DNA of 47,752 nt from Acidobacteriaceae bacterium dw_441 (GCA_018449715.1 JAAVVA010000007.1:257501-305252); one strand, 5' to 3'; shown: positions 33,337-43,721, numbered from the stretch's first letter. The notes: generated from the letters alone by a model not told the origin. Translations and numbers: made by a program.

Positions 33337-34596
33337 ATGCCCGGACCGGATCCGAAAAATCCCGCCTCCGATTCCCTCTCGCCGGTCCAGCCAGCCGGGC
33401 CGACAATCTATAAGACGCCTGGCGTCTATGTCGAAGAGGTCTCCTCGTTTCCTCCCGCAATCTCTGGAGTCTCCACCAGTATCACCGCCTTCGTCGGAGC
33501 CTCCTCCCAGGGACCGGCGCTCTCCGAGGCGCTCGCCAGCTTCCGTGATTTCACCACACTTTACGGGGATACCTCGGACCTCCATTTTTCGGACGCCCCC
33601 TCCGCCACCCGCAACTATCTCGCCTTTGCCACGCAGGCCTTCTTCGAGAACGGAGGACAGCGCCTCTACATCGCCCGAGCATCAGCCACCGACGGCAGCG
33701 ACCGCGCCTCAACCGCCGAGGAATACGCACAGGCTCTTGCCCGGCTCGAAAACATCGCGGAGATCTCCATCGTCGCGGCTCCCGGAGCGTCGATCGCCGG
33801 AGCCACGGGCATCGACGCCGTGCTCCCCATCCACAATGCCCTGATCGCGCACGCGGACCGCCCCGGGGCCCTCCGATTCGTTGTGCTCGATCCACCGGAA
33901 GGCTGCTCGCCCACGGAGATCGAAGCCCTGCGCTCCCGCGTCGACTCGAAGAGCGCAGCCCTTTATTATCCGTGGGTTACGGTCGCCAATCCGCTCCCCG
34001 ACGCCTCCACGCAGCCACAGCTTCTTCTTCCTCCATCAGGAGCCGTCTGCGGCATCTACTCCCGCGTCGATTCCACGCGTGGCGTCTTCAAGTCCCCGGC
34101 CAACGAGGCTATCAACGGAATCACCGGCTTCGAGCGAACCCTGAACGACCGGGACAGCAACCAGCTCAATCCTCTCGGGATCAACTGCCTCCGCTCGTTC
34201 CCCGGCAAGGGCAACCTCGTATGGGGAGCCAGAACGATCTCCTCCGACTCCGAGTGGAAGTACGTGAGCGTTCGGCGCTACCTGCTTTACCTGCAGCGCT
34301 CCATCGACCAGGGAACCCAGTGGGCTGTCTTCGAGCCGAACAATCAGAATCTGTGGGAGGAGGTGCGCATGAGCATCACCCGTTTTCTGGCGAACGAGTG
34401 GCAAACCGGCGCCCTGCTGGGCAGCAAACCCGAGGACTCCTTCTTCGTCCGTTGCGATCAGACGACCATGACTCAGGACGACCTCGACAACGGGCGACTC
34501 ATCTGCCTGATCGGAGTCGCCCCGGTCAGGCCAGCCGAGTTTGTCCTCTTCCGCATCTGCCAGCAGACCTCCGAAGCCGGAACATCTGGCGGTTAA
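33337..34596 (+). CDS. contractile phage-tail/injection-system sheath protein, solitary
   Basis: 419 residues. The N-terminus IYKTPGVYVEEVSSFPPAIS followed by TSITAFVGASSQGP is the classic start of contractile tail sheaths (myophage tails, R-type tailocins, eCIS). The middle holds LAFATQAFFENGGQRLYIAR. The C-terminal handshake domain has SITRFLANEWQTGALLG, SFFVRCDQTTMTQDDLDNGR and APVRPAEFVLFRICQ. It therefore appears full length, although sheath proteins are often somewhat longer. No tube, baseplate, LysM/spike or terminase gene is nearby. It lies opposite to and between iscS and iscU. No clear RBS precedes the ATG. It is followed by a strong hairpin. Function outside a complete tail cluster is unknown. 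Confidence 0.88.
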   Translation: MPGPDPKNPASDSLSPVQPAGPTIYKTPGVYVEEVSSFPPAISGVSTSITAFVGASSQGPALSEALASFRDFTTLYGDTSDLHFSDAPSATRNYLAFATQAFFENGGQRLYIARASATDGSDRASTAEEYAQALARLENIAEISIVAAPGASIAGATGIDAVLPIHNALIAHADRPGALRFVVLDPPEGCSPTEIEALRSRVDSKSAALYYPWVTVANPLPDASTQPQLLLPPSGAVCGIYSRVDSTRGVFKSPANEAINGITGFERTLNDRDSNQLNPLGINCLRSFPGKGNLVWGARTISSDSEWKYVSVRRYLLYLQRSIDQGTQWAVFEPNNQNLWEEVRMSITRFLANEWQTGALLGSKPEDSFFVRCDQTTMTQDDLDNGRLICLIGVAPVRPAEFVLFRICQQTSEAGTSGG

Positions 34597-34603
34597 AAGA
34601 AGA

Positions 34604-34635
34604 ATGGCCGGAAGACTTTGGGGTCTCCCGGCCAT
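34604..34635. terminator. strong hairpin between convergent sheath gene and iscS
   Basis: ATGGCCGGAAGAC pairs with GTCTCCCGGCCAT: 13 bp with one mismatch around a 6-nt loop. The sheath stop is 7 nt before it and the iscS stop is 17 nt after it. U-tracts are weak on both sides. Confidence 0.75.
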
Positions 34636-34651
34636 CGGTTTCCAAGAAGAA

Positions 34652-35926
34652 TTAGTGAGCAGCCCACTCGATCTTCGAGAGGTCGATACCTTCCTTGACC
34701 ATCTCGTACAGCGGGCTCAGCTCGCGCAGCTTCTTCACCACGTCGATGATCTTGTCGGCGACGTAATCGACCTCAGCCTTGTTGTTGAAGCGTCCCAGAC
34801 CGAAGCGGATCGAGCTGTGCGCAACGTCATCGCCCAGTCCCAGGGCCTTGAGCACGTAGCTGGGCTCCAGTGTGGCCGAGGTGCAGGCCGAACCCGACGA
34901 AACCGCAACGTCGTTGATGCCCATCAGCAGGCTCTCACCCTCGACATACACAAAGCTCATGTTAAGGTTGCCGGGAAGGTGATGGTCCATGTTGCCGTTG
35001 ACGTGAACGTAGTCCAGCGCGTTCTCGAACTTGGCCTTCAGGTAGTCGCGCAGTTCCGTTTCGCGCTTCGCCTCGGCTTCCATCTCGTTCATCGCGATCT
35101 CGCACGCCGCGCCAAGGCCGACGATGCCGGGGACGTTCAGCGTGCCCGAACGCATACCGCGCTCATGGCCGCCGCCGTTGATCTGCTCCGAGATCTGGAC
35201 GCGCGGGTTGCGGCGGCGAACATACAGCGCGCCGACTCCCTTCGGACCGTAGATCTTGTGGCCGCTCAGGCTGAGCACGTCGATGTTGTCCTTCTGCACG
35301 TCGACCGGAATCTTGCCCACAGCCTGCACCGCGTCGGTGTGGAAGAGGATTCCCTTCTCGTGGCAGAGAGCGCCGATCTCGCGGATGGGCTGAACCACGC
35401 CGATCTCGTTGCTCGCATACATGATCGAGACGAGGATCGTCTTGTCGTCGATGGCGCGCTTGAGGTCTTCGATGTCGACCAGGCCGTCTGCCTGTACCGG
35501 CAGATAGGTCACCCGATAGCCCTGCTTCTCGAGCTTCTTACAGGTGTCGAGCACAGCCTTGTGCTCGGTGACCTGCGTGATGATGTGGTTGCCGCGCTCG
35601 CGGTACATCTCCGCGATGCCCTTGATGGCGAGATTGTTCGACTCGGTCGCGCCGGAGGTAAAGATGATCTCCTTGGCGGTCGCGCCGATCAGCTTCGCAA
35701 CCTGCTCGCGGGCCTTCTCTACAGCCTTCTCCGCCTCCCAGCCGAAGCTGTGGTTGCGGCTGGCCGCGTTGCCGAAGATGCCGGTCAGGTAGGGCATCAT
35801 GGCCTCAAGCACGCGCGGGTCGAGCGGCGTCGTAGCATGGTTGTCCATGTAGATCGGAAGGGTCACTCCCTCCGGCAGGGGCGTTGCCGACTCCGCGATA
35901 ACGACTCCAGTTCCATTGGTGCTCAT
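34652..35926 (-). CDS. iscS: cysteine desulfurase IscS
   Basis: 424 residues. A 24-residue N-terminal extension precedes the family start IYMDNHATTPLDPRVLEAM. The PLP lysine is in LSLSGHKIYGPKGVGALYVR, HTDAVQAVGKIPVD is a cofactor-pocket motif, and the catalytic Cys loop is SSGSACTSATLEPSYVLKAL. It releases sulfur from L-Cys for IscU. It is 54 nt downstream of iscR on the same strand, so iscR-iscS form an operon. Confidence 0.96.
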   Translation of the reverse strand: MSTNGTGVVIAESATPLPEGVTLPIYMDNHATTPLDPRVLEAMMPYLTGIFGNAASRNHSFGWEAEKAVEKAREQVAKLIGATAKEIIFTSGATESNNLAIKGIAEMYRERGNHIITQVTEHKAVLDTCKKLEKQGYRVTYLPVQADGLVDIEDLKRAIDDKTILVSIMYASNEIGVVQPIREIGALCHEKGILFHTDAVQAVGKIPVDVQKDNIDVLSLSGHKIYGPKGVGALYVRRRNPRVQISEQINGGGHERGMRSGTLNVPGIVGLGAACEIAMNEMEAEAKRETELRDYLKAKFENALDYVHVNGNMDHHLPGNLNMSFVYVEGESLLMGINDVAVSSGSACTSATLEPSYVLKALGLGDDVAHSSIRFGLGRFNNKAEVDYVADKIIDVVKKLRELSPLYEMVKEGIDLSKIEWAAH

Positions 35927-35980
35927 AAGGTTCCTGCTCCTGAATTTCCTGTCTGAATCCTGATTGTTTGCCGTAAGCCG

Positions 35981-36442
35981 CTACAGCGCGATCGAAACCA
36001 GGCCGCCACCGACAGCGTGTTTCGAGCGTTCCGCATCGCCCGGCTCGACGAGGTCCGCAATATAGATGCCGCTCAGCAGATCCTTGATGCTGTCATTTAC
36101 CTTCCGCAACGGCTCTTTAATCGTGCAGGTGCTGGTAAGGTCGCAGGCGCCGTGGATCGTAATGCAGCTGGTAATGAACAAGGGACCGTCAATTGTGCGG
36201 ATGACCTCAAAGGCCGTTATCTCGTTCGCCGGCTTGGCCAGCGCATAGCCACCATTGGTTCCGGCGTGCGAAACCAGCAGGCCGCCCTTGGCGAGCGTCT
36301 GCAGAATCTTGGCCAAAAGCTGCGGGGGAATGTGATACGCCTCGGCGATATCCTTTGCGCTGTGCGCAGAGCCGCCAGTCTGCTCCGCCAGATACTTCAG
36401 GGCCATCAGCCCGTAATCCGCTTTTTTGGTCAGCCGAAGCAT
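35981..36442 (-). CDS. iscR: Rrf2-family Fe-S regulator IscR
   Basis: 153 residues. The winged helix starts MLRLTKKADYGLMALKYLAE with the recognition-helix region IPPQLLAKILQTLAKGGLL and GTNGGYALAK. Three cluster cysteines C93, C100 and C106 are spaced C-x6-C-x5-C (TSCITIHGACDLTSTC). IscR senses Fe-S status and represses its own operon in other bacteria. It would do the same here; I could not define a binding site with confidence in the 240-nt upstream region. Confidence 0.92.
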   Translation of the reverse strand: MLRLTKKADYGLMALKYLAEQTGGSAHSAKDIAEAYHIPPQLLAKILQTLAKGGLLVSHAGTNGGYALAKPANEITAFEVIRTIDGPLFITSCITIHGACDLTSTCTIKEPLRKVNDSIKDLLSGIYIADLVEPGDAERSKHAVGGGLVSIAL

Positions 36443-36683
36443 TTTGCTTTCAAAGCCGTTCCGCCGAAGCTCCGCACCATGACGGCATTCTCCGACTCAT
36501 ACGGTCTTCTACAGTCTACGTCCGATGGTTACGGGCCGCAAGCAAATCCCTCGTATTGCTTCGCGACCTCCTATCCCTGCGATAGGCGTTTCCTGAGGAT
36601 TTCTCCGTGGTTGACAACCTTCATGGGGCCGGGCAGAATCCAACCAACTCATTTCCGATGTAGTTGACTCTTTCTTTCGAGCC

Positions 36684-36848
36684 ATGACCACCCAGTGCAA
36701 ACACCCCATCGTAAAGGTCGTCTCCCGAGACGAGGACGCCGAGTTTGTCGAATGCCAAACCTGCGGAGAGATATTTGATTCCACCGAGTTTAGCGATATT
36801 GCTATCGAGGAGCAGGAAGAAGCGGAAGCAAAGGACGATAAAAGCTAA
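36684..36848 (+). CDS. 54-residue Cys-rich microprotein, zinc-ribbon-like
   Basis: ATG 36684 to TAA 36848. The N-terminus holds TTQCKHPIVKVV, then FVECQTCGEIFDS: a CxH and CxxC pair that together could bind one zinc. The C-terminal half is a highly acidic helix (AIEEQEEAEAKDDKS). No TM segment. It ends in CTAA (36845-36848), which also supplies the TAG stop of the convergent pgsA on the other strand. Family not recognised. The CxH/CxxC ribbon and acidic tail suggest a small nucleic-acid- or protein-binding adaptor (inferred). Confidence 0.72.
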   Translation: MTTQCKHPIVKVVSRDEDAEFVECQTCGEIFDSTEFSDIAIEEQEEAEAKDDKS

Positions 36849-37414
36849 ACGGTCGGCTCGTTGGAGTCGATCCTGCCGAGGATGATCCACGCATACTGCG
36901 CCGCCGAGACGGGAGCCAGCACCGCGATCACCCGCAGCAGTCCGCCAGTAAACATGCTCATCCAGGCGGCAGGCCAGAGCTTGGACAGCAACACCGAAAC
37001 CACTCCGACGATCTGCACCAGCGTGTTGAGCTTCCCAAGTTGGCTCGGCCGGAAGTCGCGCAGCGCGCCGGTAGCGAACAGCAGCGTCGAGATCAGCAGA
37101 ATTCCCAGGTCGCGGCTGAAGACCAGCACCGTCACATAACGGGGAATCAGCCCGGCCTGCGTAAGAACGATGAACAGGGTGCTCAGCAGAAGCTTGTCGG
37201 CGATGGGGTCGAGATACTGGCCGAGCGTTGTCTTCTGCCGCAGCCAGCGCGCCAGAAGACCGTCGAGCAGATCGGTCAATCCTGCCAGCGCAAAAAGTGC
37301 GAACGCTCCTCGCCAGTTGGAATCGAGAATCTCGATGACCAGAAAAGGAAGAATGAAGAGGCGCAGCAGCGTAAGCAGGTTCGGAGTAGCGCGAAGTTGA
37401 TCTAGAAACGGCAC
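36845..37414 (-). CDS. pgsA: CDP-diacylglycerol-glycerol-3-phosphate 3-phosphatidyltransferase
   Basis: 189 residues. The CDP-alcohol phosphotransferase motif DGLLAR-x8-G-x3-D-x3-D is complete: LLDGLLARW through TTLGQYLDPIADKLLL (about 52-75). The N-terminus LRATPNLLTLLRLFILPFLV is typical of PgsA. About four to five helices. It makes phosphatidylglycerol phosphate at the inner membrane. Confidence 0.94.
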   Translation of the reverse strand: MPFLDQLRATPNLLTLLRLFILPFLVIEILDSNWRGAFALFALAGLTDLLDGLLARWLRQKTTLGQYLDPIADKLLLSTLFIVLTQAGLIPRYVTVLVFSRDLGILLISTLLFATGALRDFRPSQLGKLNTLVQIVGVVSVLLSKLWPAAWMSMFTGGLLRVIAVLAPVSAAQYAWIILGRIDSNEPTV

Positions 37415-37522
37415 GGTCTTGATTTACACATCGTAAATGAAAGCAACCGTCAAATACCGGGGATTAACTCGTTCCGGAAGGTTGCTCTTCAGGCCGGTTC
37501 CTATTACACTAAGGGAACGCAC

Positions 37523-37599
37523 AGGCGCGTAGCTCAGTTGGTTAGAGCGCTACCTTGACACGGTAGAGGTCGTTGGTTCGAATCCAATCGTGCCTACCA
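37523..37599 (+). tRNA. tRNA-Val (anticodon GAC), CCA encoded
   Basis: 77 nt cloverleaf. Acceptor AGGCGCG pairs with CGTGCCT (one G-U). The D-arm contains AGCTCAGTTGGTTAGAGC. Anticodon stem CTACC/GGTAG encloses TTGACAC with GAC at 37557-37559. The T-loop is GGTTCGAATCC. CCA is encoded at 37597-37599. Confidence 0.97.
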
Positions 37600-37740
37600 T
37601 CTTTCCCTCGGAAAGATTCTCCCCTTCCAAAAATTCAGAGTTTTACTCGACAGAGTTCCCCCGTGTTTTTCTATGACGAATATTCGTCCTGAAACCGAGC
37701 CTCTTCGCATTCGCGCAGAAAAAAGCGCCGCAAAACAAAA

Positions 37741-37760
37741 ATCTGCGGTATCCCGCAGAT
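37741..37760. other. perfect 8-bp hairpin downstream of tRNA-Val
   Basis: ATCTGCGG-TATC-CCGCAGAT. No U-tract follows. It lies between tRNA-Val and the rpmB terminator, so it may end the tRNA transcript or be an RNA processing element. Confidence 0.4.
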
Positions 37761-37767
37761 AAACAGG

Positions 37768-37800
37768 AAAAGCCCCGGCACGCTGAGGTGCGGCCGGGGC
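37768..37800 (-). terminator. Rho-independent terminator of rpmB
   Basis: On the minus strand GCCCCGGC and GCCGGGGC form an 8-bp stem around a 13-nt loop, followed by TTTTCC. It lies 29 nt past the rpmB stop. Confidence 0.85.
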
Positions 37801-37828
37801 GGTCTTCCCTGAAGAAATATTTTTTTAG

Positions 37829-38017
37829 TTACGCCTTAACGATCTTGCCGGTCTTGATGCAGCTCGTGCAGACGCGAATGCGCTTGCTGGCTCCATCGAC
37901 GAGGGCCTTGACCGACTGCAGGTTGACGTTCCAGCGCCGCCGCGTGGTGTTGTGGGCGTGCGAGATATTGTTTCCGAACTGCGGTCCCTTACCGCAAAGA
38001 TCACATTTTTGCGCCAT
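37829..38017 (-). CDS. rpmB: 50S ribosomal protein L28
   Basis: 62 residues. MAQKCDLCGKGPQFGNNISH at the N-terminus and RIRVCTSCIKTGKIVKA at the C-terminus give the two CxxC pairs of zinc-binding (C+) L28. NTTRRRWNVNL is the conserved core. It is a component of the large ribosomal subunit. Confidence 0.97.
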   Translation of the reverse strand: MAQKCDLCGKGPQFGNNISHAHNTTRRRWNVNLQSVKALVDGASKRIRVCTSCIKTGKIVKA

Positions 38018-38229
38018 GACTTACTCCAATCTTGAGTCGCAGAGTCTCCGCGCACAGGCAGCCGGCCCACCCATGATCAGGGTGTCGAATCTTTCCTGTT
38101 GATCCGGGCGTTTGTCTCGTTCCGGTGCGGGAGTGGCAGGCACGGGCTAACGTGTCTCTGCTTATGCCAAACCAAGCGCCTACAAGTATAACGCGACCCC
38201 TGAAGACGCTGGTAATTCAGTATAGCAGA

Positions 38230-38261
38230 GAACCGAGGTTTTCGGAGCAAAACCCCGGTTC
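38230..38261. other. hairpin downstream of msrB
   Basis: GAACCGAGGTTTT pairs with AAAACCCCGGTTC (13 bp, one mismatch). It lies 20 nt past the msrB stop on the minus strand. No U-tract, so it may be a weak terminator or a stabilising 3' structure. Confidence 0.5.
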
Positions 38262-38281
38262 TCAATCAAAAGTCAGGCCCC

Positions 38282-38689
38282 CTACTGCTTTTCGAAAGCT
38301 AACGAAGCGCTGTTGATGCAGTACCGCATCCCCGTTGGTTTAGGACCATCAGGAAAAAGATGTCCCAGGTGCGCTCCGCAACGGGCGCAGGTCACCTCGA
38401 TCCGGCGCATCCCGTGCGAGTCGTCCTCGTGCGCCTCGATCGCATCGGGCGACACCGGAAGCCAGAAGCTCGGCCACCCGCTGCCCGATTCAAACTTCTT
38501 ATCCGAGGTAAACAGCGGAGCATTACACGCCCCGCAGTGGTAGATACCCGTCTCGTGGTTGTCGAGCAGCGCGCCGGTAAAAGGGCGCTCCGTGCCCTTC
38601 TGCCGCATGACGTCAAACTGTTCGGGAGTCAGCAGCTCGCGCCACTCGGCTTCCGTCTTGTGAATCTTCTCTGGTTTCGTCTCAGGCAT
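38282..38689 (-). CDS. msrB: peptide methionine (R)-S-oxide reductase
   Basis: 135 residues. Zinc sites are the two CxxC pairs CGAC and CARC. FESGSGWPSFW and the catalytic Cys in MRYCINSASLAF complete the MsrB signature. It repairs Met-R-sulfoxide in the cytoplasm. It is followed on the same strand by rpmB and preceded by ridA, with a gap of 45 nt to the latter. Confidence 0.95.
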   Translation of the reverse strand: MPETKPEKIHKTEAEWRELLTPEQFDVMRQKGTERPFTGALLDNHETGIYHCGACNAPLFTSDKKFESGSGWPSFWLPVSPDAIEAHEDDSHGMRRIEVTCARCGAHLGHLFPDGPKPTGMRYCINSASLAFEKQ

Positions 38690-38734
38690 CGTGAATTCCT
38701 TTCACTCTTGTTGGATGCTCCGACGCCGTGCCGG

Positions 38735-39130
38735 TTACGCCTTTGCGATGACCTCGACCTCGACCAGGGCGTCCTTGGGCAGCGAGGCGACGGCGATGGT
38801 CGAGCGCGCCGGAGGAACGACTCCCTCAGGTGCCAGGTACTTCTCGTAGATCCCGTTCATCACGGCGAAGTCGCTCATGCTCTTCAGGAAGACCGTGGTC
38901 TTGACGACGTCGGCGAAGGTCAGCCCGGCTTCGGTCAGCACAGCCTTGATGTTCTCGAAGACCCGCACCGTCTGCTCGGCGACTCCACCCTCGACCAACT
39001 GCCCCGTCGCGGGATCGAGTCCGACCTGGCCGGAGGCGTAGAGGGTATCGCCGATGCGAACGGCCTGCGAGTAGGGGCCAATGGCGGCCGGGGCTGCGGA
39101 GCTGGAGACCGGAATTTTATTTGCGCTCAT
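38735..39130 (-). CDS. ridA: RidA family enamine/imine deaminase
   Basis: 131 residues. AAPAAIGPYSQAVRIGDTLYASGQVGLDP spans the conserved N-terminus (SASA-like), VKTTVFLKSMSDFAVMN the middle, and PARSTIAVASLPKDALVEVE the catalytic Arg region. RidA removes reactive enamine/imine intermediates such as 2-aminoacrylate made by PLP enzymes. It is probably co-transcribed with msrB. Confidence 0.94.
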   Translation of the reverse strand: MSANKIPVSSSAAPAAIGPYSQAVRIGDTLYASGQVGLDPATGQLVEGGVAEQTVRVFENIKAVLTEAGLTFADVVKTTVFLKSMSDFAVMNGIYEKYLAPEGVVPPARSTIAVASLPKDALVEVEVIAKA

Positions 39131-39334
39131 AGAGGCCCAGTCTATCCCGAACCCCGCGCCGAAACCAAAGGCACGGTTTAAGAGAGATTTACGGCCAACC
39201 TAATTCCGGCATCCGCCTTCTCAATGAGAGCAATCCCACGGCAGAATTTCTCTGCGCCTAACCTTTTGGCCTGCGCAGAGGACTATCATTTGCGGCGTTG
39301 TACGTTTTTTATCTCAGGAAACTGGAGAAATACA

Positions 39335-39742
39335 ATGGGAATTCTGGACTCACTACAACAGTTGGCAGGGCAGGCCGGACTGGCTGCCCAGGGCGATCAG
39401 GCAAAGGTCGCGGGCGGTTTTATCGAAGCTCTCACGCAGCACCCGGAAGGCATTGAGGGAATCCTCAACGCGATGAAGTCCAACGGTCTCGCGGACCATG
39501 TGGGAGCATGGGCGAACGGACAGGCCCAGGAGGCCACCCCGGAACAGATTCAGCAGGGACTCGGATCGACCGGCCTGATCGAGCAGACCGCGCAGAGCGC
39601 GGGCGTCTCCTCCTCGGCTGTCACCTCAGCGCTTGCCGTCATTCTTCCCATGGTCATCCAGCACTTCGCTCCCAACGGACAGGCAGCCGAGTCCAGCAAC
39701 TTCGGAAGCCTCGCCCAGATGGTTCTCGGAAAGCTTCTCTAA
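39335..39742 (+). CDS. YidB-family (DUF937) protein
   Basis: 135 residues from ATG 39335 with GGAG 7 nt upstream; the 37-residue upstream frame extension is rejected. N-terminus MGILDSLQQLAGQAGLAAQG, then HPEGIEGILNAMKSNGLADH and the DUF937/YidB core GLGSTGLIEQTAQSAGVSSS and ILPMVIQHFAP. No signal peptide. Family function is unknown. The next gene downstream is a BON-LysM protein on the same strand, a pairing seen often among small stress-associated genes. Confidence 0.85.
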   Translation: MGILDSLQQLAGQAGLAAQGDQAKVAGGFIEALTQHPEGIEGILNAMKSNGLADHVGAWANGQAQEATPEQIQQGLGSTGLIEQTAQSAGVSSSAVTSALAVILPMVIQHFAPNGQAAESSNFGSLAQMVLGKLL

Positions 39743-39868
39743 GGCTCCTCCCCAGGCTGTCTAAAACATGGCTTTGAGCAAGCCAACGGGATTGCCTGCT
39801 CAAGGCCATGTGAAACGCCGGGCGCGCATGGTTTGCAGTACGCACAGATTCTTCAAGGAGAAAACAGC

Positions 39869-40261
39869 ATGGCCGATCTTGAGCAGTTGAAGCAGAAGTA
39901 CCAGCCCGTCATCGCCACCATCGAAGAGTTCTCGGAGTTCGGAGCCAAGGTTGACGCCATCAATCTGGCCGGAGAGCAGCTCCACCTGAAGGGAAGCGTC
40001 CCCTCGAAGGTCATCGCCAACCGTGTGTGGGACGCGATCAAGAAGGTCGATCCCACCTTCGCCGACCTGAAGCACGAGATCGCTACCACCGGCGGCGACA
40101 CCCAGGCCTACACCGTCAAGTCCGGCGACAACCTGTCGAAGATCAGCAAGCTCTTCTACGGAACGCCGAACAAGTACACCGAGATCGCCCATGCCAACGG
40201 CATCTCCAATCCCGACCTCATCAAGGTGGGCCAGGAGCTGACCCTCCAGCCTCTCGACTAA
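39869..40261 (+). CDS. BON-LysM protein (Kbp/YgaU-like)
   Basis: 130 residues from ATG 39869, with AAGGAG about 8 nt upstream. The N-terminal BON-like half holds INLAGEQLHLKGSVPSKVIA; the C-terminal LysM is TVKSGDNLSKISKLFYG through GISNPDLIKVGQELTLQPLD. No signal peptide. The layout matches E. coli Kbp (YgaU), a cytoplasmic potassium-binding protein. The repeat element at 40274 begins 13 nt past the stop. Confidence 0.88.
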   Translation: MADLEQLKQKYQPVIATIEEFSEFGAKVDAINLAGEQLHLKGSVPSKVIANRVWDAIKKVDPTFADLKHEIATTGGDTQAYTVKSGDNLSKISKLFYGTPNKYTEIAHANGISNPDLIKVGQELTLQPLD

Positions 40262-40273
40262 CCTCCGCTGTCT

Positions 40274-40416
40274 GGGTGCCCCATCCTTTCCGACAGCTTC
40301 ATCGTCGGAAAGGGTGGGATGAATCCTATTCGCAATCGGCACAGCCTTTAAAAACTTCCGTCACTGAAATCTTGCATCCCACCCTTTGCGATAAAGCCGC
40401 AAAGGATGGGGCACCC
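40274..40416. repeat. BIME-like composite palindromic repeat, copy 1
   Basis: 143 bp bounded by perfect 16-bp inverted arms GGGTGCCCCATCCTTT and AAAGGATGGGGCACCC. Each end folds as its own hairpin: the left arm pairs with GGAAAGGGTGGGATG at about 40306-40321, and the right arm pairs with CATCCCACCCTTT at about 40374-40386. The two hairpins are inverted copies of one unit. A related copy occurs at 43722. Confidence 0.85.
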
Positions 40417-40444
40417 GATCGTCCCTCTCTCATTCTTTACTCTG

Positions 40445-41461
40445 CTACCGCACCTCGGCGGGAATACTGTCGAGCGATCCGCTGAAGTAGCTCTCGCGTG
40501 CCCCTATCTTCGCGTCAGGATAATCCGGCACACGCACGCGAATGCTGTGCAGACCGTCGGCAAGCTTTCCATCCGGCCCCGCCTGCGGCTGGAAGCTCAA
40601 CAGATAGTAGTTGTGGATGCGATTCGAGAGCTGGTGCAGGCCATTGTCGAACCCCTTCTGCGTCGTGAAGTTGATGTAGTCGCCGCCCGAAAGCTGTGCC
40701 AGCGTCTTCGACGCATTCTTCTTTGCAGCATTCACCGCCATCACGATCAACGGAACCACACCGCCTCCACCGCCATATCGCAGGTCGTTCAGGATCTCCG
40801 TCTTCCCCGGCGAAAACGAGACAGCATCCACCACCGTATTCGTCTTTCCCAGCGAGGCGATCACCTCCGCGGGCTTCTTGCGGCTGCCATGGTCGCGCGT
40901 CTCGCTGATCAGCAGAATCGCGTGGCGGTTGTGGTCCTTGTGCTCGTCGAGCAGGCTGCTGGCCCATCCCACCGCGTCGAAGGTCGCGGCCTCGGAGTCG
41001 TCACAAGGCTCAATCTGTCCGAGCGCTTCGGCAGTCTCTTCGTGCTTCGCGGAAAAGTCCCCCAGCAGCGTCGCCTCCTTGCCGTAGCTTGCGACCGCCA
41101 CCTGCCGCGGCGCTCCTCCGGCAATGTCGTCGATCATGCTCGCAAGCCCGGCGATCCGCGCATACTCCATCACGGCTGAGCGGCTGCACTGCACCAGCAC
41201 CACCAGCGTCAGGCCCAGCGCGTCGGTGTCGTCATCGAGACGAATCTTCTGCGCGACTCCATTGTCCTCCACCACGAACTGGTCGGCCTTCAGGGCATAG
41301 ATCACCTCGCCCTGCTTCGTCCGCACTGTCGCTGGAACCAGCACCACGTTCGCCTGCGTCCGCAGCGTGTAGGCCTCATCGTTCGGCGCGGGTGCAGGCT
41401 GCTGCTGCGCCATCGCAGGTACAGCCATCAGAAGAAGCAGAAGCGTCCGCATACGTCTCAT
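40445..41461 (-). CDS. secreted VWFA-domain protein (acidobacterial TIGR03436 type)
   Basis: 338 residues from ATG 41461; ATGs at 41479 and 41452 are also possible. Signal peptide RRMRTLLLLLMAVPAMAQ. A short beta domain (RTQANVVLVPATVRTKQGEV) precedes the VWFA fold. The MIDAS motif that should read DxSxS is QCSRS (VVLVQCSRSAVMEYA), so the first metal ligand is lost. HAILLISETRDHGSRK and HNYYLLSFQP follow. Family members are periplasmic or secreted and of unknown role in Acidobacteria. The open frame extending to 43123 is antisense to the peptidase and not part of the gene. Confidence 0.85.
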   Translation of the reverse strand: MRRMRTLLLLLMAVPAMAQQQPAPAPNDEAYTLRTQANVVLVPATVRTKQGEVIYALKADQFVVEDNGVAQKIRLDDDTDALGLTLVVLVQCSRSAVMEYARIAGLASMIDDIAGGAPRQVAVASYGKEATLLGDFSAKHEETAEALGQIEPCDDSEAATFDAVGWASSLLDEHKDHNRHAILLISETRDHGSRKKPAEVIASLGKTNTVVDAVSFSPGKTEILNDLRYGGGGGVVPLIVMAVNAAKKNASKTLAQLSGGDYINFTTQKGFDNGLHQLSNRIHNYYLLSFQPQAGPDGKLADGLHSIRVRVPDYPDAKIGARESYFSGSLDSIPAEVR

Positions 41462-41611
41462 ATAAGATCTACCCGCCATGAGCCCCCGTCGAGCCACCAT
41501 CGCACCAGAGCCTCCGAACCTTCCCCTAAAATGGTCCGTGGAGCCCGTGCGGTTCCAGACTAACCTGCGCGCCTCGGCCTGTGTCGAGGCTGTTGCAAAG
41601 AATGAGTCCCG

Positions 41612-43690
<2,079 letters not shown>

Positions 43691-43721
43691 CTGGCCACGC
43701 TCAGAACGGCCACCGATGACC

